A model generated the notes under the pieces. The model was given only the letters and a program-made list of their open reading frames with translations, searched no databases and had not been told where the DNA came from. From NCBI GenBank assembly GCA_910578665.1, contig CAJTQU010000006.1, forward strand, positions 36,186-100,185: a stretch of DNA of 64,000 bases. Reading direction: 5' to 3'. Positions within the stretch are counted from its first letter, which is position 1, and each line of letters opens with the position of its first letter. The translations under genes were made by a program, and so were the position numbers. Positions 52,221 through 61,926 of the stretch are shown here, piece after piece. Origin of the DNA: an uncultured Muribaculaceae bacterium. Lineage in GTDB: Bacteria; Bacteroidota; Bacteroidia; Bacteroidales; Muribaculaceae.

Positions 52221-54356
52221 ATGAACAAATTAACCACAGCTGTGTCTGCAATAGCCCTGTCCACATTGGTGACAGGCTGCCAGAACGGCCTTAACTCGGA
52301 GGGCAAAATTATAGAAAAGCCTGACGTACAGGTGGTCAATGGCGAGATGACACCTGAGATACTTGAAGCTTTCGGCCGAATAAACGAGGCCGTAGCCAGC
52401 CCCGACGGCTCCAAAATAGCTTTCACTCTGGCTTATGACGATATCGCCACCGACAAGTCCAACGCAGAAATCTATCTAGTAAACACCGACGGCACCGGCA
52501 TGCGCCGCCTAACCCGTTCGGCCGGAAGTGAAGCAAACATCCGCTGGATAGACGGAGGCAAACGTATAGCGTTCATAAGCGACTGCGCAGAGACTAAAAA
52601 CAGACAGCTGTACACAATGACTCCCGAGGGACGCAACATAAAAAAAGTGTCTAATGTGGAAAACGGCGTGCAGTGTTTTGAATTTGCCCCCGACGGAAAG
52701 CACGTGGTATACGGCTCCAACATAAAGCCGTACAACAAAAACGAAGAAATCCTCAAAGACCTGCCTCTGACCAGCGGCCGTGTAGTCGATGATCTCATGT
52801 ACAAGCACTGGGACGAATGGGTGACTGAAATTCCCCATCCCTTTGTTGCCGAATTTGACGGCAATTATATAGCGAACGCCGTGGACATTATGAAAGACGA
52901 ACCTTACGAATGTCCCATGAAACCTTTCGGAGGAGCCGAAACATTCGCATGGAGCGCGGACGGTACCAAACTTGTATACACCTCGCGAAAGAAAACCGGC
53001 AAGGAATATGCGTTCTCAACAGACTCCAATCTCTATCTCTATGACTTGTCGAGCAAAAAGACAGAATGCCTGACAGCGTCAACAGGAGGCGGCTATGACA
53101 CCCATCCCGTATTCTCGCCCGACGGCACAAAACTCGCCTGGATGAGCATGCAGACCCCGAAATATGAAAGCGACCAGAACCGTCTGCTAGTTATGGACAT
53201 GGCAACACGCCAAATACGCAATATCACGGCCGAGGCTGGCTGGGATTACAGCGTTGAAGGTTTGTGCTGGGACCCTGACGGCAAAAGCATCGTTCTCAAC
53301 GCCTATTACCAGGGCACCATGCCTATCTTCCGTGTAAATCTGGAACATCCAGATTTCAAACAGATAGCATCGGGGGTATGGGATTATGTAAATGTACAGG
53401 CCCTCGCAGACAACAAAGTGGTAGCCCTCCGCCACAGCATGAGCCGTCCCAACGAGATATGTGTGGCACACAACGGCGAGGTGGCTGACATAACGTCCGT
53501 AAACAAAGAACTGCTCTCCCAGCTCAAACTGGGCAAAGTTGAAAAGAAAATGGTTCCCACCACCGATGGTAAAGAGATGACAACATGGGTAGTCTATCCG
53601 TCTGACTTCGACCCGTCGAAAAAATATCCTGCCATACTCTACTGTCAGGGCGGTCCCCAGCAGGCTGTAAGCCAGATGTGGTCATACCGCTGGAATTTCC
53701 AGATTATGGCTAACCATGGCTACATCGTCATCTGTCCCAACCGTCGCGGCCTGCCCGGCTTCGGCACAGAATGGAACCACCAGATTTCCGGCGACTACGG
53801 CGGCCAGAACATGAAGGATTATCTGTCTGCTGTAGACTACATGAAACAGGAACCATATGTGGATAGCGACCGCATAGGTGCCATCGGCGCAAGTTACGGC
53901 GGATTCTCGGTATACTGGCTGGCCGGCCATCACGAAGGCCGCTTTGCCGCGCTTGTCGCACATGCCGGAATATTCAACATTGAGGCACAGTATCTTGAAA
54001 CTGAAGAAATGTGGTTTGCGGACTACGATATCGGCGGTCCTTACTGGGACAAAGAGAATGCCGTGGCACAACGCACCTATGAAAATTCGCCCCACCGCTA
54101 CGTAAATAACTGGACAGCGCCGATGCTCATAACTGTAGGCGAACTTGACTACCGCATACTCGCATCACAGGGAATGATGGCATTCAATGCTGCAAAGATG
54201 CATGGTCTCGAAGCGGAAATGCTGGTCTTCCCCGATGAAAACCACTGGGTGGTCAAGCCGCAGAACGCCATATTATGGCAACGCGTATTCTTCCGTTTTC
54301 TGGACAAATATCTCAAGCCAGACAACAACGCTTCCGCCACACTGGCAGGAAAGTGA
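52221..54356 (+). CDS. S9-family prolyl oligopeptidase-like lipoprotein (DPP5-like)
   Basis: Serine peptidase of 711 residues, predicted to be a periplasmic or surface lipoprotein: the signal ends at LVTGC (Cys20). A seven-bladed beta-propeller domain (about 45-430) is built from repeats such as DGTKLVYTSRK and SPDGTKLAWMS. The C-terminal alpha/beta hydrolase domain has the nucleophile in GASYGGF, the aspartate in VGELDYRI and the histidine in DENHWV. Closest characterised relatives are the DPP5/acylaminoacyl peptidases. It lies directly upstream of the histidine-degradation genes, separated by a hairpin at 54364-54395, and could feed peptides to them. Confidence 0.93.
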   Translation: MNKLTTAVSAIALSTLVTGCQNGLNSEGKIIEKPDVQVVNGEMTPEILEAFGRINEAVASPDGSKIAFTLAYDDIATDKSNAEIYLVNTDGTGMRRLTRSAGSEANIRWIDGGKRIAFISDCAETKNRQLYTMTPEGRNIKKVSNVENGVQCFEFAPDGKHVVYGSNIKPYNKNEEILKDLPLTSGRVVDDLMYKHWDEWVTEIPHPFVAEFDGNYIANAVDIMKDEPYECPMKPFGGAETFAWSADGTKLVYTSRKKTGKEYAFSTDSNLYLYDLSSKKTECLTASTGGGYDTHPVFSPDGTKLAWMSMQTPKYESDQNRLLVMDMATRQIRNITAEAGWDYSVEGLCWDPDGKSIVLNAYYQGTMPIFRVNLEHPDFKQIASGVWDYVNVQALADNKVVALRHSMSRPNEICVAHNGEVADITSVNKELLSQLKLGKVEKKMVPTTDGKEMTTWVVYPSDFDPSKKYPAILYCQGGPQQAVSQMWSYRWNFQIMANHGYIVICPNRRGLPGFGTEWNHQISGDYGGQNMKDYLSAVDYMKQEPYVDSDRIGAIGASYGGFSVYWLAGHHEGRFAALVAHAGIFNIEAQYLETEEMWFADYDIGGPYWDKENAVAQRTYENSPHRYVNNWTAPMLITVGELDYRILASQGMMAFNAAKMHGLEAEMLVFPDENHWVVKPQNAILWQRVFFRFLDKYLKPDNNASATLAGK

Positions 54357-54363
54357 ACATACA

Positions 54364-54395
54364 GGCACGCAGGCAGGGTGATTCCCCTGCGTGCC
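54364..54395 (+). terminator. hairpin between the S9 peptidase and hutU
   Basis: A perfect 10-base-pair stem, GGCACGCAGG (54364-54373) and CCTGCGTGCC (54386-54395), with a 12-base loop, starting seven bases after the stop. No T-run follows, so partial termination or mRNA processing between the peptidase and the hut genes is more likely than full termination. Confidence 0.55.
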
Positions 54396-54423
54396 ACAAT
54401 TTCATAATTAAAAACTAATTAAC

Positions 54424-56409
54424 ATGGCACTTACACTACCTCCCGTACTGCCCGCATATCCTACATTCGTAGAGGGCATACGCCGCGCGCCAGACCGCGG
54501 ATACACTCTTTCGCCCGAGAAGACAGCAGTAGCTCTTCGCAACGCATTACGCTATATACACCCCTCTCTCCATGAAAAACTCGCACCTGAATTTCTTGAA
54601 GAACTGCGCACGCGCGGCCGAATATACGGCTACCGCTTCCGTCCCCAGGGCGACCTCAAGGCCAAACCGATAGACGAATACAAGGGTAAATGTCTTGAAG
54701 GAAAAGCTTTCCAGGTGATGATAGACAACAATCTCTGTTTTGACATAGCCCTGTATCCATATGAACTCGTAACTTACGGAGAAACCGGCCAGGTATGCCA
54801 AAACTGGATGCAGTACCAGCTCATCAAAATGTATCTGGAAGAACTTACTGAAAACCAGACACTGGTAGTGGAAAGCGGTCATCCCCTCGGCCTCTTCCCC
54901 TCGCGCCCCGACGCACCGCGCGTGATTATCACAAATGCCATGATGGTTGGTATGTTTGACAATATACATGACTGGCACGAAGCCATGCAGATGGGTGTGG
55001 CAAACTACGGACAGATGACTGCCGGCGGCTGGATGTATATCGGTCCGCAAGGAATCGTCCACGGTACTTTTAACACATTGCTCAATGCCGGCCGTATGAA
55101 ACTCGGCATACCCGACGAGGGAGACCTGGCCGGACATATGTTTATTTCGTCCGGCCTTGGCGGCATGAGCGGCGCACAGCCCAAAGCTGCCGAAATAGCA
55201 GGAGCTGCCGCCATAATAGCAGAGGTCGACGCGTCCCGTATAAAAACACGCCATGACCAGGGATGGGTGCAGGAAGTGACCGGCGACATACCCACTGCTT
55301 TCCGCCTGGCACATGAGGCAATGGCGCAGAAAAAGCCCGTATCTATAGCCTACCACGGCAATGTGGTAGACCTGTTGGAATATGCGGTAGAACATAATGA
55401 AAAAATAGAGTTGCTCTCTGACCAGACCTCGTGTCATGCCGTATATGAGGGTGGCTACTGCCCGGCCGGCATCTCTTTTGAAGAACGCACAAAACTCCTA
55501 CACGACAATCCTGCCGAATTCCGCAATCTGGTGGACAAGTCACTGCACCGCCATTTCAACGCCATAAAGGTTCTCGTGGAACGCGGCACTTATTTCTTCG
55601 ATTACGGCAACTCGTTCATGAAAGCCATTTATGACGCCGGCGTAAAAGAAATTTCTCGTAACGGTGTTGATGAAAAGGACGGTTTCATATGGCCTTCATA
55701 TGTAGAAGACATAATGGGTCCTATGCTGTTTGATTTCGGTTACGGTCCTTTCCGCTGGGTATGCCTTTCCGGCAAACATGAGGACCTGATAAAGACCGAC
55801 CATGCCGCAATGGAATGTATCGATGTCAACCGCCGCGGCCAGGACCGTGACAATTATAACTGGATACGCGATGCCGAAAAGAACGCGCTCGTTGTGGGAA
55901 CCCAGGCACGAATTCTGTACCAGGATGCAGCCGGACGTCTAGCCATAGCCCTTAAATTCAACGACATGGTTCGCAAAGGCGAAGTGGGACCGATCATGCT
56001 CGGACGCGACCACCACGATGTCAGCGGCACCGACTCTCCGTTCCGCGAGACTTCTAACATCAAAGACGGTTCTAACGTAATGGCCGATATGGCCGTACAA
56101 TGCTTTGCCGGTAATTGCGCGCGCGGCATGAGCCTCGTGGCATTGCACAACGGCGGAGGCGTGGGCATAGGAAAATCTATCAACGGCGGCTTCGGAATGG
56201 TATGCGATGGTTCTGAACGCGTAGACAATATTCTGAAACAAGCCATGCTCTGGGACGTCATGGGCGGTGTGGCACGCCGTTCGTGGGCGCGTAATGAAAA
56301 CGCCATGTCTACTGTTAAAGACTGGAACGAAAGCCACGAATGTGACGGATTCTTCATCACAGAGCCGTATCTGGCTGATGACGAACTCATCAAAAATCTG
56401 ATTAAATAA
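54424..56409 (+). CDS. hutU: urocanate hydratase
   Basis: Second step of histidine degradation, urocanate to imidazolonepropionate, using tightly bound NAD as an electrophile. The 661-residue length suits the longer Bacteroidota form. Recognisable segments are QTLVVESGHPLGLFPS, GWMYIGPQGIVHGT, the NAD-binding-like FISSGLGGMSGAQPKA, the GRDHHDVSGTDSPFRETS catalytic region and LHNGGGVGIGKSINGGFGM. It is the first gene of the hut cluster (hutU, ftcD/fchA, hutI, hutH), with 22 bases to the next gene. Confidence 0.96.
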   Translation: MALTLPPVLPAYPTFVEGIRRAPDRGYTLSPEKTAVALRNALRYIHPSLHEKLAPEFLEELRTRGRIYGYRFRPQGDLKAKPIDEYKGKCLEGKAFQVMIDNNLCFDIALYPYELVTYGETGQVCQNWMQYQLIKMYLEELTENQTLVVESGHPLGLFPSRPDAPRVIITNAMMVGMFDNIHDWHEAMQMGVANYGQMTAGGWMYIGPQGIVHGTFNTLLNAGRMKLGIPDEGDLAGHMFISSGLGGMSGAQPKAAEIAGAAAIIAEVDASRIKTRHDQGWVQEVTGDIPTAFRLAHEAMAQKKPVSIAYHGNVVDLLEYAVEHNEKIELLSDQTSCHAVYEGGYCPAGISFEERTKLLHDNPAEFRNLVDKSLHRHFNAIKVLVERGTYFFDYGNSFMKAIYDAGVKEISRNGVDEKDGFIWPSYVEDIMGPMLFDFGYGPFRWVCLSGKHEDLIKTDHAAMECIDVNRRGQDRDNYNWIRDAEKNALVVGTQARILYQDAAGRLAIALKFNDMVRKGEVGPIMLGRDHHDVSGTDSPFRETSNIKDGSNVMADMAVQCFAGNCARGMSLVALHNGGGVGIGKSINGGFGMVCDGSERVDNILKQAMLWDVMGGVARRSWARNENAMSTVKDWNESHECDGFFITEPYLADDELIKNLIK

Positions 56410-56431
56410 CCCTTAACCTTATATCTGAGAC

Positions 56432-58132
56432 GTGAAACAAATTATAGAATGTGTCCCCAACTTCTCCGAGGGACGAGACAAAGCTGTCATAGACGCTATA
56501 ACCGCCGAAATAGAAAAAGGCGGCGAAGTTAAATTGCTTGATGTCGATCCGGGCGAGGCCACAAACCGTACGGTGGTGACTTTCGTAGGCGAACCCCGCC
56601 AGGTAATGGATGCCGCGGTGCGTGCCATTAAGAAAGCTGCCGAACTGATCGACATGCGCCAGCACCACGGCGCACATCCGCGCATGGGCGCTACCGATGT
56701 ATGCCCCCTCATTCCCGTCAGCGGAATAACACTTGAGGAATGCGCGCAATTAGCCCGTCAGCTGGCCGAGCGTGTGTCTGCAGAGCTGGGCATACCCACC
56801 TACTGCTACGAAGCCGCGGCTTTCACGCCCGAACGCAGGAATCTGGCCGTATGCCGCGAAGGTGAATACGAGGCTCTGCCCGAAAAGATGAACCATGAAG
56901 GCAAAGCCCCCGATTTCGGCGACCGTCCCTATGACGAGGCTGCAGCGCGCACCGGTGCCACAGCAATAGGCGCACGCGACTTCTTGATCGCTGTCAACTT
57001 CAACCTCAACACTACTTCCACACGCCGTGCCAACGCAATAGCGTTCGACGTGCGTGAAAAGGGTCGTCCCATGCGCGAAGGAGGCAAGGTGAACGGCAAA
57101 CCGATGAAAGATGAAAACGGCAATGTCATAATGATACCCGGCACACTGAAAGGCACAAAGGCCATAGGCTGGTTTATCGACGAATACGGCATAGCGCAGG
57201 TGTCTATGAATATCACCAATATGACAGACACCCCGTTGCATGTGGCTTTTGACGAAGTAAACCGCGCGGCCGCCGCACGAGGTATACGCGTCACCGGTAC
57301 AGAAATCGTAGGCCTTATACCTAAGCGCGCCCTGATAGAGGCAGGCAAACACTATCTGCGCCTCCAGCAGCGTTCACTCGGTATTCCCGAAAGCGAAATT
57401 ATCAAGATAGCTGTCAAATCCATGGGCCTGGACGAGCTAAAAGAATTCAATCCCTCGGAAAAGATTATAGAATATATGCTTGAAGAGGGCAAGGGCGGAC
57501 GTAAACTTGTCGATATGACATGTCGCGGATTTGCCGATGAAACCGCGTCAGAATCGCCTGCCCCCGGCGGCGGTTCCATAGCAGCATACATGGGAGCACT
57601 TGCAGCCGCTCTGGGCAGCATGGTAGCCAACCTGTCTGCTCACAAAGCCGGATGGGACGAACGCTGGGAAGAATTCTCTGATATTGCAGAACGCGGACGA
57701 GACATCCAAGACCGCCTGATACATCTGGTAGACGAAGACACCGAAGCGTTCAACCGCATCATGGATGTGTTCGCCATGCCCAAAAAGACCGATGAGGAAA
57801 AGGCTGCACGCGCCACGGCTCTCGAAGCTGCCACCCTGTATGCCACACAGGTTCCTCTGCGTACAATGCGTGCCGCATACGAAACATTCGACGTACTTGA
57901 GGCCATGGCTCAGAAAGGCAACCCCGCCTCTGTAAGCGATGCCGGTGTAGGCGCTCTTGCCGCACGTGCCGCCGTACTTGGCGCGCAGCTCAACGTACGC
58001 ATCAATGCCGCCGGCCTTAAAGACCGCGCCAAGGCAGACGAACTGCTGTCTGAAGCCGCAGAAATAGCAGAAAAAGCCTGCAAGCGTGAAACAGAAATCA
58101 TCAACCACGTTAACGCAGTTATCGACAAGTGA
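56432..58132 (+). CDS. ftcD: glutamate formimidoyltransferase / formimido-THF cyclodeaminase fusion
   Basis: Bifunctional enzyme of 566 residues moving the formimino group of formiminoglutamate to tetrahydrofolate and then releasing ammonia to give 5,10-methenyl-THF. The transferase part (about 1-330) has MKQIIECVPNFSEGRD at the start and RQHHGAHPRMGATDVCP; the cyclodeaminase part (about 345-566) contains ASESPAPGGGSIAAYMGALAAALGSMV. The domain order is that of the vertebrate FTCD. The start codon is GTG at 56432. The stop overlaps the hutI start by one base (TGATG). With hutU, hutI and hutH it makes the route to glutamate complete. Confidence 0.95.
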   Translation: MKQIIECVPNFSEGRDKAVIDAITAEIEKGGEVKLLDVDPGEATNRTVVTFVGEPRQVMDAAVRAIKKAAELIDMRQHHGAHPRMGATDVCPLIPVSGITLEECAQLARQLAERVSAELGIPTYCYEAAAFTPERRNLAVCREGEYEALPEKMNHEGKAPDFGDRPYDEAAARTGATAIGARDFLIAVNFNLNTTSTRRANAIAFDVREKGRPMREGGKVNGKPMKDENGNVIMIPGTLKGTKAIGWFIDEYGIAQVSMNITNMTDTPLHVAFDEVNRAAAARGIRVTGTEIVGLIPKRALIEAGKHYLRLQQRSLGIPESEIIKIAVKSMGLDELKEFNPSEKIIEYMLEEGKGGRKLVDMTCRGFADETASESPAPGGGSIAAYMGALAAALGSMVANLSAHKAGWDERWEEFSDIAERGRDIQDRLIHLVDEDTEAFNRIMDVFAMPKKTDEEKAARATALEAATLYATQVPLRTMRAAYETFDVLEAMAQKGNPASVSDAGVGALAARAAVLGAQLNVRINAAGLKDRAKADELLSEAAEIAEKACKRETEIINHVNAVIDK

Positions 58133-59379
58133 TGAATTCCCTTATCATAAAGAACGCGACTATCTCCACCCCCACGGGCAATTCTGCCCGAAAGGGGGCA
58201 GAGATGGCCGCGCTCAAGACTATTCCGAACGGTGCCATAGTTGTAGACAACGGCATTATAACCTATGTGGGGCCTCAAGACAGCATGCCCCAGATCTCCG
58301 ATTCCGAACGTTACAATGTGATTGACGCCGGCGGACGTGCCGTACTGCCGGGGTTTGTCGATTCGCACACCCATCTCATTTTCGGAGGTTATCGTCCCGA
58401 TGAATTTGAATGGAGGCTCAAGGGAGACTCCTATATGAGCATCATGGAACGTGGCGGCGGCATACAGTCAACTGTCAACGCCACGCGTACAGAAGATGTC
58501 AATTCCTTGGTAGACAAAGCCCAATGGTTTATAAACCGTATGTCGGCCATGGGTATAACCACTGTCGAAGCCAAAAGCGGTTACGGTCTTGACACGGCAA
58601 CGGAACTTAAAATGCTTGAGGCGATAGACCGGCTGGCCACGACACCGGGACAGAAACTACGTATAATATCCACATTCCTCGGCGCGCATGCCGTACCCAA
58701 AGAATATAAAGGCCGTACCGGCGAATATGTGGATATGATGATAAAGGAAATGTTACCGGCGGTTAAAGGAAAAGCTAAATTCTGCGACATATTCACTGAA
58801 AAGAATGTGTTTGAAATAGAAGATTCTCGCCGTTTCCTAAAAGCTGCACGTGAAGCAGGATTCCAGCTGAAACTGCATGCAGACGAAATTGTAACCCTCG
58901 GAGGCGCAGAACTGGCGGCAGAACTCGGCGCTGTATCTGCCGACCACCTGCTGCATGTCAGCGACAAAGGGGTTGCCGACATGGCAAAAGCAGGAGTAGT
59001 AGCCACATTACTGCCTCTGACAGCTTTCACTCTCAAAGAGCCATATGCCCCGGCACGCAAGTTCATTGATAACGGAGCTGCCGTGGCACTGGCCACCGAC
59101 CTCAATCCGGGTTCTTGTTTCTCCGGATCAATACCTCTGACTATTGCCCTGGCATGCATCTATATGGGAATGTCAATCGAAGAGACGATTACTGCCCTAA
59201 CACTTAACGGTGCGGCAGCTCTCGACATTGCACAGAGCACCGGGTCGCTCGAACCGGGCAAGGAAGCTGACATCATCATCCTTAACTACGAAAATTACAG
59301 AATGCTGCCATACTACGTCGGTATGAATTGTGTAAGCACAGTCATAAGCCGAGGCACAGTAGTGGCACAAAACGATTAA
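58132..59379 (+). CDS. hutI: imidazolonepropionase
   Basis: Third step of histidine degradation, hydrolysing imidazolonepropionate to formiminoglutamate. The 415-residue protein belongs to the amidohydrolase family: metal ligands in GFVDSHTHLIFGG (about 73-85), a histidine in KLHADEI, DHLLHVS and the aspartate in ALATDLNPGSC. The GGGIQSTVNATR motif is specific for HutI. The ATG at 58132 shares a base with the stop of ftcD. The GTG three bases earlier is less likely. hutH follows after 19 bases. Confidence 0.96.
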   Translation: MNSLIIKNATISTPTGNSARKGAEMAALKTIPNGAIVVDNGIITYVGPQDSMPQISDSERYNVIDAGGRAVLPGFVDSHTHLIFGGYRPDEFEWRLKGDSYMSIMERGGGIQSTVNATRTEDVNSLVDKAQWFINRMSAMGITTVEAKSGYGLDTATELKMLEAIDRLATTPGQKLRIISTFLGAHAVPKEYKGRTGEYVDMMIKEMLPAVKGKAKFCDIFTEKNVFEIEDSRRFLKAAREAGFQLKLHADEIVTLGGAELAAELGAVSADHLLHVSDKGVADMAKAGVVATLLPLTAFTLKEPYAPARKFIDNGAAVALATDLNPGSCFSGSIPLTIALACIYMGMSIEETITALTLNGAAALDIAQSTGSLEPGKEADIIILNYENYRMLPYYVGMNCVSTVISRGTVVAQND

Positions 59380-59398
59380 TCTGATTACGAACAATATT

Positions 59399-60907
59399 AT
59401 GGCTAAATTAGAAAAATATGCTATCGGCTCATCTGAGCTGACCTATGACCTCATAGAACGTCTGCTAAACGACAAAACAAAACTTGTATTGTCAGACGAG
59501 GCTGTCGAAAAAATTAACCACTGCCGCAATTATCTGGATGTAAAGGCCGTAGAAAGCGAGAAACCTATCTATGGCGTTACAACCGGCTTCGGCTCACTGT
59601 GCAACCGCTCTATCTCGCCTGAAGAGCTCGGCGTCCTCCAGGAAAATCTGGTCAAGAGCCACTCATGCTCCATAGGCACCCCCGTAGACGGCACCATAGT
59701 AAAGCTTATGCTGCTACTCAAGGCCCACGCCCTCTCTTTCGGCTTCAGCGGCGTACAGGTGGAAACTGTGCAGCGTATCATCGATTTCTACAACAACGAT
59801 ATTCTGCCTGTGGTATATGACCGCGGCTCACTCGGCGCATCGGGCGACCTTGCCCCCCTGGCCAATCTCTTCCTGCCCCTGATCGGCGAGGGCGAAGTAA
59901 TGCATGATGGCAAGCGCTTCAAAGGCAGCGAGATACTCAATATATTCGGCTGGCGTCCCATAAGCCTGAAAAGCAAGGAAGGCCTGGCACTGCTCAACGG
60001 CACACAGTTCATGAGTGCCAACGGTATAAAAGCCCTTATCGACGGCTGGCACATGGTACACACTTTTGACGCATTAGGCGCGATGAGTCTCGAGGCTTTC
60101 GACGGCCGTATCGAACCGTTCTTCGCATGCATACACGAAGTACGCCCCCACAGAGGCCAGCTGGAGACTGCCGAGGCGTTCCGTGCCATGCTCAAAGACA
60201 GCGAAATCATCGCTCGTGAAAAACAGCATGTACAGGATCCCTATTCTTTCCGCTGCATACCGCAGGTACACGGCGCGGTAAAAGATGCCATGCACCATGT
60301 CACAAATGTGCTCCATACCGAAATTAACTCTGTGACTGACAATCCGACCGTATTCCCCGATTTGGACATGGTCGTGTCAGGAGGTAATTTCCACGGCGAA
60401 CCCCTAGCACTTATATTTGACTACATGGGCATCGCGCTGCATGAACTTGGCAATATTTCAGAACGCCGTGTGGCACAACTCATACTCGGTCTGCGCGGCC
60501 TCCCTGAATTCCTTGTGGCCAAGCCAGGCCTGAATTCAGGCTTTATGATTCCGCAGTACGCCGCAGCCGCCGTGGTCAGCCAGAACAAGATGTACACATT
60601 CCCTGCCTCATGCGACTCTATCGTAAGCTCCAACGGACAGGAAGACTTAGTTTCAATGGGTGCCAATGCCGCAACAAAACTGCATAAAATTATCGATAAC
60701 CTGAAATATGTGGCCGCAGTAGAACTCATGAATGCCGCTCAAGGTCTCGACTTCCGCGCACCGCTCAAGTCATCTCCTTTCCTGCAGGGCATAAAAGACG
60801 CATACCGCAACCATGTGCCGTTTGTGGAAGATGATGTCGTGATGAAAGATTACATTGCCGACACAATGGAATTCCTTGACGGATATAATATCGAAATGCC
60901 TGCATAA
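59399..60907 (+). CDS. hutH: histidine ammonia-lyase
   Basis: First step of histidine degradation, histidine to trans-urocanate and ammonia. The 502-residue enzyme carries the Ala-Ser-Gly triad that forms the MIO cofactor at residues 147-149 (GSLGASGDLAPLANL), plus YGVTTGFGSLCNR near 58-70, QDPYSFRCIPQVHGA and the SVTDNP segment. It is the last of the four hut genes even though it acts first. A strong hairpin follows at 60929-60956. Confidence 0.96.
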   Translation: MAKLEKYAIGSSELTYDLIERLLNDKTKLVLSDEAVEKINHCRNYLDVKAVESEKPIYGVTTGFGSLCNRSISPEELGVLQENLVKSHSCSIGTPVDGTIVKLMLLLKAHALSFGFSGVQVETVQRIIDFYNNDILPVVYDRGSLGASGDLAPLANLFLPLIGEGEVMHDGKRFKGSEILNIFGWRPISLKSKEGLALLNGTQFMSANGIKALIDGWHMVHTFDALGAMSLEAFDGRIEPFFACIHEVRPHRGQLETAEAFRAMLKDSEIIAREKQHVQDPYSFRCIPQVHGAVKDAMHHVTNVLHTEINSVTDNPTVFPDLDMVVSGGNFHGEPLALIFDYMGIALHELGNISERRVAQLILGLRGLPEFLVAKPGLNSGFMIPQYAAAAVVSQNKMYTFPASCDSIVSSNGQEDLVSMGANAATKLHKIIDNLKYVAAVELMNAAQGLDFRAPLKSSPFLQGIKDAYRNHVPFVEDDVVMKDYIADTMEFLDGYNIEMPA

Positions 60908-60928
60908 TACAACATTATGTAACTAACA

Positions 60929-60956
60929 CAGCTGCCGGATTAACATCCGGCAGCTG
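60929..60956 (+). terminator. hairpin after hutH
   Basis: A perfect 12-base-pair stem with a 4-base loop (CAGCTGCCGGAT, TAAC, ATCCGGCAGCTG), 22 bases after the hutH stop. There is no T-run. The sequence TGACTTTG directly after it (60958-60965) resembles a -7 element and could serve the next gene, so hutH and the nitroreductase gene are probably separate transcripts. Confidence 0.65.
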
Positions 60957-60981
60957 CTGACTTTGTATATATCTTATCTAT

Positions 60982-61884
60982 ATGACCATCGACGACCTGC
61001 GCCTGCGCCACTCTGTAAGAATCTACACTGACCGTGAAATTCCCGGTAACATAGAGTCATCGCTCAGAGCCGCCATAACTGATATAAATACCCACGAGGC
61101 CGGTATGCACTTCCAACTGTTCACAAACGATTCTGCCCCGTTTGCAGGATTCAAACGCAGCTACGGAATGTTTAAAAACGTGCGCAACTATATAGCGTGC
61201 GTGGCAGACACTTCTTATGCCGACTATATGGAAAGAGCCGGATATTTCGGCATGCAGCTTGTGATGAAAGCTTTCTGTGCAGGTCTGGACACATGTTTTG
61301 TCGGCGGCACATTCTCTGTGGAAAACGTCGCAGCCAGAGTACGCGTAGGCCAAAAACTCCTTTTTCTGATAACCCTGGGATACGGAGCAGAGAAAAAACA
61401 GACGAACATAGCCGGCTTCCTTACCAAGATAATGCACCACAATGACCTCTCCCCTATGGATTTTCTAGACACAGAACTGCCGTGGGAAGACATATGTTTA
61501 AAATACCCGGGACTACTGAAAGGGCTGGAAGCTGTATCTTATGCACCGTCATCGCTCAACAAGCAACCAGTCGGAATACTGATCAAGAAAGCAGAATCGA
61601 CATACAACCCGGTTGCCTCAGCATCAAAAAAAGCAAGAAAGGAAGCCGAACGTAAAAATGAACTTAATGACCGATACAACGGACTGATACAGAGTACACC
61701 GGAATCTGCTACCGAAACACCTGACTTTAATAAAGAGACTGCCGGCTCTCTTGTATTGCAGGCGTATGTTCCTGCTAAAAATCCCAAACAACTTATTGAC
61801 CTGGGAATTGCCATGTTTTGCTTCCAGGCTGCCTATCCAGGATATTGGACTTGGGGCAATCCGGCAACATTCCATCCCGACTGA
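60982..61884 (+). CDS. nitroreductase-family protein (TM-nitroreductase type)
   Basis: Predicted flavin-dependent oxidoreductase of 300 residues, of the putative TM nitroreductase group. The N-terminus TIDDLRLRHSVRIYTDREI matches the FMN-binding RRSVR-like start. YGMFKNVRNYIACVAD and the GYFGMQLVMKAFCAGLDTCFVG helix follow, then a second half with YAPSSLNKQPV. An insert rich in Lys, Arg and Glu (KKARKEAERKNELNDRYN, about 213-230) followed by a Ser/Thr/Pro stretch interrupts the second half. Substrate unknown. The gene is convergent with dnaA and its terminator lies inside the dnaA end. Confidence 0.82.
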   Translation: MTIDDLRLRHSVRIYTDREIPGNIESSLRAAITDINTHEAGMHFQLFTNDSAPFAGFKRSYGMFKNVRNYIACVADTSYADYMERAGYFGMQLVMKAFCAGLDTCFVGGTFSVENVAARVRVGQKLLFLITLGYGAEKKQTNIAGFLTKIMHHNDLSPMDFLDTELPWEDICLKYPGLLKGLEAVSYAPSSLNKQPVGILIKKAESTYNPVASASKKARKEAERKNELNDRYNGLIQSTPESATETPDFNKETAGSLVLQAYVPAKNPKQLIDLGIAMFCFQAAYPGYWTWGNPATFHPD

Positions 61885-61903
61885 TCAAAACAACATGACA
61901 GCG

Positions 61904-61926
61904 GCCTCAGCCTCTGAGGCTTTTTT
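61904..61926 (+). terminator. nitroreductase terminator embedded in the dnaA 3' end
   Basis: GCCTCAG (61904-61910), CCT, CTGAGGC (61914-61920) and a run of six T. It starts 20 bases after the nitroreductase stop. The stem includes the dnaA stop codon on the opposite strand (61907-61909), so the last dnaA codons also encode the terminator. Confidence 0.88.
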
